DNA of 64,000 nt from Pristionchus mayeri (lineage: Eukaryota; Nematoda; Chromadorea; Rhabditida; Neodiplogasteridae). A program made the position numbers and the translations under genes. Location: the NCBI GenBank assembly GCA_036245805.1, contig BTRK01000004.1:37660907-37724906 (forward strand), written 5' to 3'. Below the pieces are notes generated by a model, which saw only the letters and a list, made by a program, of their open reading frames with translations, did no database searches and was not told the origin of the DNA. Below, one piece after another: positions 34,040-45,208 of the stretch (positions are counted from its first letter, which is position 1; every line of letters starts with the position of its first letter).

Positions 34040-37000
34040 TTAAAGAGGAGGCACGACGATTCGGGGGCAAAACTGCTTCAGATTGGGCACTCCTGCATTG
34101 ACGGCGCAGTTGCACGCCTGTCTGGCAATGGCAGTAGTGACGCCGACCTGAAAGCGGCAATTGCAATTTTGTTTACGTCACAATACGAGTCGCAGTGATT
34201 TCATTACACCCTCTGGTCCTGTTGAGATGAATTCCAGAAACAGCGGTAGCTTTCTCGAGCACTACTTTTTGAGAACTGAATTTTCCCTAGAACACATTAC
34301 AGGCATTACAATACGATTGCAAATGGCAATGTGTATGTGTAGTGTTCCCAATTCAGCATATGCACCTTTCCGTTGCCCTCGTTTTCTCGCTTCTGTCGAA
34401 AGAGTGTATTCCATGAGGAGTCAGCACTTTACTGTGTTTCTTAAGAGACTGCACAGCGTGTCAAAGGGGGGAAAAAAGCTCACGGAGAATGAAGCGGTCG
34501 GAATTGCAGGGTTTTTCGTACATTCTTCGATGCTGCACCCTAATAAATTCGAAAATGAAAAATCGAAAAACATCAAATTGTGGGCAAATGGTTTGGCAAG
34601 GCGTGTGTGCAAACGCCGAATCGATAGCTTCATTCCCTGCTGAGGAGATGTCCCTAGAGTGGGGAAAACGACCGATTTCCGCTGTTTTCACTAGATTTTT
34701 AGTGCATTTCTTAACATTGCGCCCTAATAAAAACGAAAATGAAAAATCGAAAAACATCAAATTGTGGGAATAGAGTTTGGGAAGGCTTGTGTCCAAACGC
34801 CAAGTCGATATCTTTATTGCCCGATGAGGAGATAGCTCTGGAGTGCGCAAAAGAAGGCTTTATCCATCTAATTTCGTTATGTTTCTACCAAAACGGAAAA
34901 GGGAACGGCAAGAATTGCCTGAAAAATAGTAGATTCAGATGTGTTTCACTGTTAAAAGGCCCGGAGAAAATGAGAGGTAGAAGAAACTACAAACGATATG
35001 GATACGTTTCACGATAAATATTTGGGATCAGCAATGAATGGAAGGTAAGAAGCGGCATTTTCCGCAAACCGATTCGTGGGATGGTAAAGGGTCATAGTGA
35101 GAGCGCGGAACGGAGCAAAAAATTGATCTGCCACGCAAATGAGGTTTCTTCCCCCATTTGACACGCTGTGGACTGTCCACCAGAGAACGCAACAGGTCCA
35201 CGGATGGCCAAAAATTCTATAATTCCCATACTTTTTTTTCTGAAGTGTTGGTCCCGAGTGCTGATTGATGGCCGCAATAACTAAGGGTATGGGTCGATTT
35301 TTGAAAAAGTTTCAGCCATCCCCAGTTTTTGGGGTCGAAAAAGTCGACTTCCCAGAATGAAATTTCATATAGATTTCCAGGTGTATTTTTACTCGTAGAA
35401 AACGAATTTCGATATGCGAAAGCTGGAAAATGCGAAATAAAAATGTTAGACTCGAAAAACCGCTGTTTTGAGTAAAAAGTCGAACCGTTCGATTCGAAAA
35501 CGTCCGAGGTGCACCTTCTCGATACGATTTTTAGAATATATTATATATACGTAAAAAATGTGCCTATTGCGATAATTTCAGATTTTTAAAAATGGACATA
35601 TTTGGAGAAAATTTGGCCCGAAGTGCGTGTTAGTGAGCAAATTGGCCAACATAACCTCGTTCTGAAGCCTGAATTTTGAACCTATATAACTATCAGTGCC
35701 CGAGAATACTTTCGTATGCTTTGTACAATCATTTGCAAAGCTGTTCAAGTTGAATAAGTATGAATAAATTAATTTTCAAAAAATTTCAAAATTCAAAATT
35801 TTAAAACATGCCAAAGATTTAGCAGGGCATAACATCTTCAAAATACATTTTCAGAAGTTCTGTTGAGCAAATTCGTATTGCAGGAGTGAAACTACACCAT
35901 AATATGTATAATACATATTATTTTGAGATATCGACATTTTTGGTCCTTTTGGTGGGGTCGATAAAAAGTGAAATTTTTTTCGACCCCACCAAAATTTTGG
36001 TAACTTTCGTAAAAACAAATGGTAATGTGTACCTAGCACCTAATTCGTTCACAATGGCCTATTTTCCGACGATTGTAGATACCTAGGTTCAAAATTCAGG
36101 CTTCAGAACGAGGTAATGTTTGCCAATTTGCTCACTAGAACGCACTTCGGGCCAAATTTTCTGCAAATATGTCCATTTTTAAAAATCTGAAATTTTCACA
36201 GTAGACACACTTTTTGACGTAGATTCTAAAAATAGTATCGAGAAGGTGCACCTCGGACGTTTTCGAATCGAACGGTTCGACTTTTTAGTCAAAAAACGGT
36301 TTTTCGAGGCTAACATTTTTATTTCGCATTTTTGAGCATTCGCATATCGAAATACGTTTTCTACGAGTAAAAATACACCTGGAAATCTATATGAAATTTC
36401 ATTCTGGGAAGTCGACTTTTTCGACCCCAAAAACTGGGGATGGCTGAAACTTTCAAAATCGACCCATAGCCTTAGTTATTGCGGCCATCAATCAGCACTC
36501 GGGACCTACACTTCAGAAAAAAAGTATGGGAATTATCGAATTTTTGGCCATCCGTGGACCCCTGCACAGTTGTTACGTTTTCTCGTGGAGGGTCTCTTAA
36601 ATCTCCCCTGCCTATCTAGTATGTTTCAATCTATTCGTAAATCCATGAGCTGACTATAGATCGCAGTCCTATGGTGACTATTATTGCAAACTAAAATTAA
36701 CTAAAACATACATTAGCCTACGCAGAAGCAGTAGCGGTGGGAGTGGTATATTTGATGACTTACGAAAGAGAAAGAGAAAGAGAAAGAGAGGGATTCACCT
36801 GTTTGGCGCATCTTTTCACCGTCGCAATGATCTCATTGTCCGAGGGAAGACGGAGTGTGCAGCCGAGTTTGGCGCATTTAGTCGCCATCACGCACTGCTT
36901 GACGCACCCGCCAGCCCTGCGAGCCAGGGCCTTGAAAGATAGAAGTAATGGTGCGGACAGTGTCGACGTCTAGATCATTTGTCTGGAGAGAAATCGTCTA

Positions 37001-38875
37001 GACGGGTGGGTCTAGACGAAAATGAGGGAGAGGAAACCCCCTCATTATCCCCTCTCATTTCGGGGGAGACCGGCTCGATTCGCGTCGCGGGTTCGACTCT
37101 CGCGCGTTGCAGTGATCTTGGTGATTTTGTATTTTGTTGATAACAAGTTATCATATGCCATGAGAGTGTTCTTGCATGATTTTATGGTACTTTGGAACAA
37201 ATTGAGCGCTATTTCGTGCGGTTGTGATGTCAATGAATTAACTCATGCCGAATTGAGAAAATGAGTCGTAAATGGCCAGCGCAAGCTCTCTCAACGCTCT
37301 TCTGAAGGTCGAGAGGTAAGTTCTGATCCAAAATGGTTTACTGGTAAACCAAGTGAATCAGATCATCATATTTTAAATTTTAATCATGGAATTCTATATT
37401 TTCAGGATGACGGTTTGCACCGCACGAAATAGCGCTCAATTTGTTCCAAAGTACCATAAAATCATGCAAGAACACTCTCATGGCATATGATAACTTGTTG
37501 TCAACAATATACAAAATCAGCAAGATCACTGCAACGCGCGAGAGTCGAACCCGCGACGCGAAACGAGCCGGTCTCCCCCGAAATGAGAGGGGATAATGAG
37601 GGGGTCTCCTCTCCCTCATTTTCGTCTAGACCGACCCGTCTAGACGATTTCTCTCCAGACAAATGGTCTAGACGTCGACACTGTCCGCACCATAACAGCA
37701 TGTTAATAAATTAAATATGGTTAATTAGTAAAATACGGAGGATGGTTAGACGACGAGAATTTTTATAAACTATCAAAACTCGCTTCATATTTGGAGAAGG
37801 CCTGCATTCCTTCCGCCATTAGTCCTGATTGCTTGGCGGCGGCTGTAAAAGTTGTCTCGTTTGCCATAAGTACAAACATTTTACGCGCTATCGGGGGCCG
37901 TATTAGGAATTGCAATGAATCTCAATACCCGTGGCCTCCCGCATCAAGGCCAGCTCCATAGTCTCGGGGTGGCGACGCGGAAGCATTGCACCCGGAGCAT
38001 TTGCACATCTGAATTCGGGATGGATTTTTGCATGGAATTATCACACTACTCAATAACAAGAATTAGGAGTTTCGTTCCACGTTTTCAGCATCGCTTACAG
38101 ACAAAGAAAGAGAGTACTGGACGGGGGTTTATCTAGATTCCAATGTAACCCACACTTGTCCGAAAGCAGCCTTCACGCAGTCGACTCCCCGATAGAACAT
38201 CGCCTTGTGGTCGAGTACGCACTGTCTGATAATACGAATACTTGGAAATGCGAGAGGGTTCTGAACATCACTTAAAAATAGCCAAGAATCGAGGGAAAGT
38301 GTGAAAAAATGAAGAGAAATTAGCCGGACTTGGGACTACCACTCAACCACCTCCCCCTAACCTTCTTGTCTTGCCTTCTCTATTCTCTCCATCTCTATCC
38401 CTTCTCATTCATATTTCTGCATCTGATGAAGCACCTATGTGGTGTACGATAAACAAATAAATATTTGGACGTTATTATCAGGATTCCTTATCGGAAAATT
38501 CCAAGAATTTTGAAAAAGTGATCGTCGCAACTTGTTATTTTTTCGGATTCTCTCTTTGTTACGTGTTGGAGTCTTACCTGGCGCGGGCGAAGTTGATGCC
38601 CACTTGATCAGCATAGCTTCTGCACCTGCAAGCAAAAATCTTTTTTTAAAAAAGATTCCGAAATGAGTTAACAGCATCACGACAGCAATACGAAAGTGAT
38701 TTAACTTCACGCGAAAAAAGCATATTACTAGCGCTTACTTCTGGGCGCACTGTTCTGCTAGAGCTTCGCCCGTCGCGACGCAGGGTTCGAATTCGGTGGA
38801 GCAGACGCATTGACGCTGCATCGCCTGAGCGTCGACGAAGACGAGGAGAAGAGACGAAGCGAAGAGGAAAAGCAT
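34040..38875 (-). CDS. Secreted cysteine-rich protein, paralog 3
   Basis: Minus-strand exons: 38739-38875, 38578-38625, 38154-38225, 37929-38008, 37784-37842, 36799-36930, 34040-34147. Phases close to 211 aa. Signal peptide MLFLFASSLLLVFVDAQA, then MQRQCVCSTEFEPC, RGVDCVKAAFGQV, AMLPRRHPETMELA, CVKQCVMATKCAKLGCTLRLP and ACNCAVNAGVPNLKQFC. CTTCAG directly precedes the ATG. The donor after exon 5 is GAA|GCGAGT, a GC rather than GT donor; the phase is right if a GC-AG intron is used, otherwise splicing is impaired. Introns 5 and 6 hold three inverted-repeat elements. Role unknown. Confidence 0.8.
34441..36600. repeat. Foldback element A (TTAA-flanked), split by element B
   Basis: Termini TTAAGAGACTGTCCAC (left, read across element B) and TTAAGAGACCCTCCAC (right, reverse-complemented). 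Arms at about 35172-35560 pair with about 36220-36600 through GGTCCACGGATGGCC, GGTGCACCTTCTCGATA and other blocks. Direct TTAA at both ends recalls the TTAA target of piggyBac-type elements; no transposase is present. Confidence 0.8.
34452..35171. mobile_element. Inverted-repeat element B nested in A
   Basis: Ends CACAGCGTGTCAAA with its complement at the right. GACTG occurs directly outside both ends (34447-34451 and 35172-35176), a 5-bp target duplication. Deleting the element plus one GACTG restores the left end of element A. Inside, a segment of about 180 bases is tandemly duplicated (GAAAATGAAAAATCGAAAAA near 34551 and 34733). Confidence 0.8.
36948..37693. repeat. Foldback element, about 745 bp
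   Basis: ATGGTGCGGACAGTGTCGAC at the left and its complement at the right. Arms of about 300 bases are nearly identical (GTCTAGACG, GCGGGTTCGACTCTCGCGCG, TTTGTTCCAAAGTACC blocks). It lies in intron 5 of paralog 3. Confidence 0.85.
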
Positions 38876-38919
38876 CTGAAGAAGCATGTGAAAGGAGGAA
38901 GATAAACAGGAGATGCATG

Positions 38920-39131
38920 ACGAAGAGAAGGGCCGACCAAACTATGAAAAGCATCTGAAGCGCCTCATGAACTAGATAAAAGTACTTCTAATAGACAATG
39001 ACGAATGCAAAAAGACACTTTTAAAGGAATTGATATTGTGAGAAATGTTGTCATTATAGTGCATCTTATATCACATTATTAACACAAAGTACGGTGACGA
39101 GGAGAAGGCCAAACCGATTATGAACAGCATC
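38920..39131 (-). repeat. Extra copies of the paralog 3 leader/start region
   Basis: Two upstream sequences repeat the start of paralog 3: CTTCAG-ATGCTTTTC at 38954 (MLFIVWSALLFV) and CTTAG-ATGCTGTTC at about 39131 (MLFIIGLAF), against CTTCAG-ATGCTTTTC at 38875. Each is an acceptor-like site fused to a hydrophobic start, so these look like tandem relics of exon 1 or alternative starts. Confidence 0.55.
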
Positions 39132-39139
39132 TAAGGAAA

Positions 39140-40382
39140 CATTTGAAAAGAATAAGAGGAAATAAGCAAAGGTGTATTTATGTTGAACCAACTGAGACAG
39201 CTCCAAAGCGAAGTATTTATCAAATGATTTCCTTGAATGTCGATGTTATCAAATTATTACAATCAAAGTGAAGTATTTACTGCTTGTCGAGCTGGGAATA
39301 ATGATAATGAGATTGAAGGGAGGGTCAAAAAAGTGCTTTGACAAAATATTTTAAGCTAACATCTGTTTTGTGATATTCTCGCATTATTTCTACCATGATT
39401 TCGGTATTTGTAATGGTGTCAAGTATGGAAACAATGAATGTGAAATTTTCTCCACAACTCGCGATGGTAGAAGGAGATGGTATCAAGTAGGTGAGTCAGA
39501 ATTCCATGCAACAATAGGAACAGGTTGCAGGAGTTTGCAGTAAATATGTGTTATTCTTGAATGTTATCTAGTTCCTGAATGATCGTCGGCCTTGGCTGGC
39601 CATTGGCCGGAACGGAAACATATGAGAGAAATTTGTGTTTACATGTGTGTCACTGCGTTTGATGCCTATCCATAATCTTGATCTGCCGAGAGAAAACTGA
39701 AGATGGAATCATGTTCACAATTTCGCAATTGTCACACAATTCATTGAATATTGATGCGGAAGATCCTGACACTTCCAAAGATCAACGAGAGAGTTGGAAG
39801 TTAATTATACGGCGTTGTACAAGAATAAGGGGCGCAGGTATTTATCGATGGTTTGAGAATGGAAAAGATGCCTTGGTCACCGGTGTTAACTAGTCACAAG
39901 CTCGATTCCCCTTCACATCGTCAGATTCATCCACACCATTATCATAAGTTTACAAAAATTCAAAAAAATAAATGCAAAATAAAATTCCATTCGCAAGTGC
40001 GGTTAGAGTTTGATCAAGGCCTCGCCTTGTCTCAGGTTAGCCCGTTGGTGCAGACAGACTGACACACTCGCAATCTTTGGACGAAAAACTAACACGCATT
40101 GCATGTTTGTCATAATGCCATCATTAAAGAGATATTGATTTCATGTGACGACTCTGAGGATCAAAGTCCTGGAAAATTCAAATAAATTAGAAAGAATCAA
40201 CGAATGGGTATATTTTTCTCATCATCGAACGAACTTTCCCTCTTTATTCCACTTGTTATTTGCCGTTTCTGCCTATTTACTTGCTGCGGGCGTATCACAT
40301 TATCACTCACTCTTCTTGTTTGGTATCAAATCACTGTTTGCGCCCTTCCTACCGATTCGTGTCGCTCAATTCAGCAATAACG
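39140..40382. other. Intergenic between paralog 3 and the FAAH-like gene
   Basis: Divergent upstream regions. No gene or repeat recognised. An ATTCAG acceptor lies 8 bases before the FAAH start at 40383. Confidence 0.4.
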
Positions 40383-43300
40383 ATGGAACTAAAGGCAGCC
40401 GTCAACCGATTTTTTGGGTGATTTTTTAAAAATAAATTTATTAAATTAGAAGATTATTTCGTGTATCTCAGCCTCAAATCTCCGCGATATGCACTACTCG
40501 GTGTTATCGCCCTCTACTCACTGCGAAAACTGATCGAAAAGGCAGCTGCGAGTAAGGTTAGTTGTTGTTGTTGTGGAGAAGAAACTAGTATGGTGACATG
40601 TTATTATTGGTCTCAAATGTCCGATGATCGCCAGATCAGATTTAGTTGCAGGTGATTTTATTTTGTAAGCTCTAAATGGTGATCATCTACAGAGACAAGC
40701 CTTCCTAGCTGCTCGAATAGCAGTTGCTGCGAAGGAGAGGGATGAGAACATTGAATGGGCGAGAAAAGAGACGAAGTTGGTAGATGATGAGGAGAGGAAG
40801 AGAATCGAGGCGATGAACTTCAAGCAACTTAGAGGTCAGCCTATCACCGACTATGGACTCACACATAGAAAAGTAAATTCATGCGCTTCATGCACAGAAA
40901 ACAGTAAACAACTCTGTGGGTAAGTAACTGTTCGTGATGAAAACATATTTATCGTGTATGAGTTCAATTTTCGTGTTGTTTTCCATCAGATGCCCTCCAA
41001 TCGGGCAAGGTCACGGCCGAGAGTGTGGTCAGAGTCTACTACGGATTGGCACTGAGAGCTCACGATAAGACCAACTGCCTGACTAACATAATCAAGGTTA
41101 GATGGATTAAGAATCCAAGGGGCCTCCTATCGAACGAATTCGGTTTCGATCACCAGACAACAATTGAGAACATTCCAGCAATCTCTGAAAGATGCGATAA
41201 TGATGGATGAGAAAGCGAAGTATTCTAAATACAAGAAGCCCCGTCTCTTCGGAATGCCTATAAGCATCAAGGAATCAATTGAGGTAGGTCAAGGACAAGA
41301 ATATGAGAACTGAAGATTGTAATCGATAATTCAGGTCGAAGGGCAGCGTTGCTCATGGGGAGTAGCCAAGTACATCGACACGATCCCGAAGGAAGACTCG
41401 TACCCTGTGATGAAGCTGAGAAGCGATGGTAGGATAACTGGTTGAGATTTCCGACTAAAAATTCCTTTATTTCCCTCTCCTTTTATTGTTACTGTTTTAA
41501 TTGACACATTGACATTGATAAGTATTCCAAAGTTTACTTTACAATCTTGCGGCTGGTGAATTGACATAATCATTACAATAAATTTTTCCCAGGAATGATT
41601 CCGTTCTGCCAAACAAACATCCCCACTACATGCATGACATACACCTGCGACAACTCCATCTACGGTGAGTTCATGTTTTCCTTCCTCTCCAGATGTATCG
41701 AACAGACTCAAAACACCAACTACTCCAGTACCTGCACAGAGGGTACGCACACTGACAACTATATTTTGGATTTTATGTTGTGTGAACCTGTTCTTTTTGC
41801 ATCTACATCTACTGAATTCCTCAGGCACGACCACAAATCCGCACTCGTCCTCTCGCTCCAGTGGCGGCTCATCCGGAGGCGAGGGCGCCCTTATGAGCTC
41901 TCGTGGATCTCTCATCGGATTGGGATCGGACATCGCCGGATCCATCCGCATTCCCTCCTCGTATTCCGGATGCTGCGGGTTCAAGGTTATTGAGAAATAC
42001 AATATGCAATGTAAAGAACACTGACGCCTAAATATACGGAATTTGTATCAGTTGCGCTGATAAGGAATTAGATGTTCCGTTTTTATTAGACTCCTCCAGT
42101 CGTTATCCTTCAATGTTGATTTCTCCATCGTTCTCATGGTCTCCCTTGGTAATCAAAAGAAATAGTTTAATACTTCTAACAGGAGATGCTAATGAAAGCT
42201 CATTCAACGGGCGGAATTCCGACTGAGATTGTGCAGAAGTGGAACAATAGCGTCCTTGCAGCCCTCGCCCACTCGCTTCTCCACTCTCCAATGGCGAGAA
42301 CCGATTCCATGGCGTCCCATCTGCATCCCCACCGAGGGACCACTCGCGCAGGATCCACATGCAATCGTGGAGATTCTGAGGTGAGTACGAGACGAGATAA
42401 CAAGACTTAAGATTTCGAAATTTGGAAGACTGCGACGCTTAGCGGTCTTCTTGCCTTCCCCAATAATTACCAACCCTACTAGCCACAGCAGAAACGTAGC
42501 GTATCATAGTCGATGAGGATTCAAGGATGTGAATTTCAGATCGATTTGGTCCGATCGCTTCATTTCCAGCCAGGATGCTCTGAGTGTTCCAATTGACTTC
42601 AGAGAGGATCTGTTCAATGAGGGCACTAAATATCGCATAGGTAATGAATAACTATGCTGTTCATGTCACATTTCCGTTTCATTTGCCACCAAGATGTGGA
42701 ATCGTATTGAATGTACCGCTAAGCCATCTGCAATTCTAATGTGCCTTCGAGAAATATATGGTAAAAAATTGAGTACTTTAGTCATCCACAGGTTTCTACA
42801 CATCTGACGGCTACATCGATCCACTGCCTGGCAATCAACGAGTCGTCAAGGAGGCAGTTGAGATGCTCAGAGGAAAAGGTATGCACATATTGGATTCCTC
42901 TCCTCATTGTGGAATTTCCCGTAATAGTATTAAAGCAATATTAAGGCATTTCATGCACGCAATTCACTTCATATACGAATATTTTGGAGCAGAAATCTCG
43001 ATAAAGAATAATTCGAAATGATTTATGGGAAATATCTCCAGGTCACGAGCTCGTCCCATTCTCCCTCGGAGACATCGTGACGGAGACTGCCAGAGGCCTG
43101 TTCGCAACCATTCTCATGGACGGAGGAAAGCAACCCTCCAAGATTCTGAAAGACGTGCGTTTTACGTTTCAGGGATGACTTAGTAGTTAACTGTCTCGTT
43201 GTTTTGTGTGTTCTCTCTTGCGAAATCACGCATACTATAATTCAAATTGCTTACTGTATCTTATCCAGGAACCGCTGTCCCCAATCATGGCGCCACTGTT

Positions 43301-44776
43301 ACAATTCCATCTAATGTGCAGCTGTGTAAAGGTGGGGAAACTGTGAGTAGAGTTTAGATATAATTTCTGCTCCAGAAATTCTGGGGGTGGTTCTTCAAAC
43401 TGTGTGGAGATGGAGCCACAGCGGACTTCTTCCTTAGCCAGTCAAAAAGAGCCATTGGTGAGATAATCAGTAATATTGTATATATATATTTACATGAAGA
43501 CCATGATAAGTCAGGCTATATCGTCTAATCATATCCAGCTCCAGCTGACCATAGTCGCGGTCTGCTTGTGCGCTCACAGATTCTCCAAATCAGTAGAATC
43601 CGAGTCCTCATCTGAGCATCTATTGCCTGATATATCTGACATTAATATATTGATTTATTGATTGATTGCAGATGTGCAGGCGGGCATCGACCGAATCTAC
43701 ACGTGCCGCAAGCGACTCGTGCAGAAGATGAAGGACGAGCGGATCGACCTCATCCTCTGTCCCTCTACCGTAATCACTAAATGTCAATCGCAAAGTGTCA
43801 CAACCATAAACTGTATCTATCGCAAATCTCTCAAAAGAAGATTCACACAATAAGCGATATCCTAATTCGAAAACAAAATGGTAAATTTTTTGTTATCAAC
43901 CAGGCGAGTGCTACGGCACTACGTCGGATGAGAACTATGATGCCATGCCGCCTGTGATATATATAAGGCGGCATGACGACATAGTTCTCATTCGACCTAG
44001 TGCCAAATAATCTCTCTCAGATCTGTCCTGCGATGCCGCACGCGCTGCCCAACCAGATTCCCTTCACTGCCGTCATGGCTACGATGTTCTGGAATGCGAT
44101 GGAGTTCCCCGCTGGAGTGGTTACGGTAGATTATTGGCATGTAGCAGTTACAGTAACCGCAATGTTCCAGACGGAATCCTGGACTGAGATGGACGAGGTG
44201 GCATTGGAGAGGTACCCAGAGAAGGGATTGGTGGAGCGGGGCATCAAGAGGGCATGCAAGGTTAGTGCATCTTGAGGTTATTTCACCGTGAGCACATAAT
44301 TCTCTTATAAACTAATCAAATGAATAACATTGGCAATAACACTTCGGCAGACAAATCAATGAGCGCACGTTATTCATTGCAGAATAGTGTCGGCCTTCCT
44401 CTGTCAGTGCAAATCGTCGCCCCTACCTTCAGGTATCCACTATACATTATGCTGTCATAGTCGGCACTTTCTGAGAGGTCGCTCCGGTTCTCGCACTATG
44501 TCGCCTGTGAAGAGACTGACCATTCAGCTTTGACCGATGAACATAGAGCTCCAGATGCAATAATTAAAGTTACCCCCAACACCCGTGAAAATATTTGAAT
44601 TCGTGCCTGATCACGGCAAACAGTGTGACAGAGTAAGAACAAACAAGAGAGCGAGCGTGATCAGGCACGAGTACAAGTTCAAATAATTTCATGGGTGTTG
44701 GGTAACTTAAAGTAATTCTAGAGACGAGATGGTCCTGCGTGCGATGGTCGACCTTTTCGATGCGGTCAAGAAGTGA
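40383..44776 (+). CDS. Fatty acid amide hydrolase-like enzyme (amidase signature family)
   Basis: Nineteen exons: 40383-40417, 40472-40556, 40693-40834, 40990-41096, 41179-41283, 41335-41428, 41593-41664, 41825-41985, 42262-42380, 42540-42640, 42792-42878, 43042-43154, 43269-43331, 43376-43457, about 43539-43592, 43672-43769, 44021-44260, 44383-44432, 44722-44776. Phases close to about 620 aa. An N-terminal membrane segment (YALLGVIALYSL) is followed by GMPISIKESIE (catalytic Lys), GTTTNPH, GGSSGGEGAL (second Ser) and GSDIAGSIRIP (nucleophile Ser), the complete Ser-Ser-Lys triad. PTEGPLAQD and GLPLSVQIVAP also fit. The family hydrolyses N-acylethanolamines and related lipid amides at internal membranes. 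Odd: 27 in-frame bases within VTVDYWHVAVTVT that the family lacks. Introns 16 and 18 carry small MITEs. A nearby homolog would be nematode faah. Confidence 0.9.
43915..44004. repeat. 90-bp palindromic MITE in FAAH intron 16
   Basis: GGCACTACGTCGGATGAGAA ... and its near-complement TTCTCATTCGACCTAGTGCC, with GGCGGCAT at the hairpin top. Same family as the half element at 15632-15700. Confidence 0.75.
44566..44716. repeat. About 150-bp MITE in FAAH intron 18
   Basis: AAGTTACCC(CC)AACACCC(G/A)TGAAA at both ends in inverted orientation, with CGTGCCTGATCACG arms inside. Confidence 0.75.
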
Positions 44777-45208
44777 GAAAACGACTGAGCTAAGTAATTC
44801 CGAGGCATTGCAAGGGCGTTTTTCTGAATAAATATCACGTATTCAATAAACAAGTAGTATGTATCTGCTCCAGTTGAATCGCTAATCCCACGCATCTGGC
44901 AATGATACTAATCATCGTTCGTTGCATATTTAGCATTTCACTAAAGTATATTTTATCCAAACAAAAAGTATATTTTATCCAAACAAAACAATTTGCATCA
45001 AAGAACCCATAAAACACGAAATTAACACATACTAAGTAATCACGATCTCACAAATAAACGAAAATGCAGTTGGAACTTATCAAGTCATTCTACCCATTAC
45101 ATATCCTCACATACAACTTCTATAAAGTGACTATAGAGAGGGAAAAAATTAGGTATGGGATTAAAGAAATAAGCGAAAATTGAAAACAACGAGTGAGTAG
45201 AGAAAGGG
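44777..45208. other. Convergent intergenic space (FAAH + / ucr-2 -)
   Basis: Shared 3' flanks of two converging genes. A 21-bp unit (AGTATATTTTATCCAAACAA plus A) is tandemly duplicated at about 44946-44987. Nothing else seen. Confidence 0.5.

Noticed and set aside
36737..37264. Plus-strand frames of 78-80 aa
   Set aside because: The first is antisense to paralog 3 exon 6 with a GAAAGA microsatellite; the second lies in a foldback arm and repeats on the other arm.
41331..42002. 223-aa minus-strand frame
   Set aside because: Antisense to FAAH exons that carry the amidase signature in correct phase.
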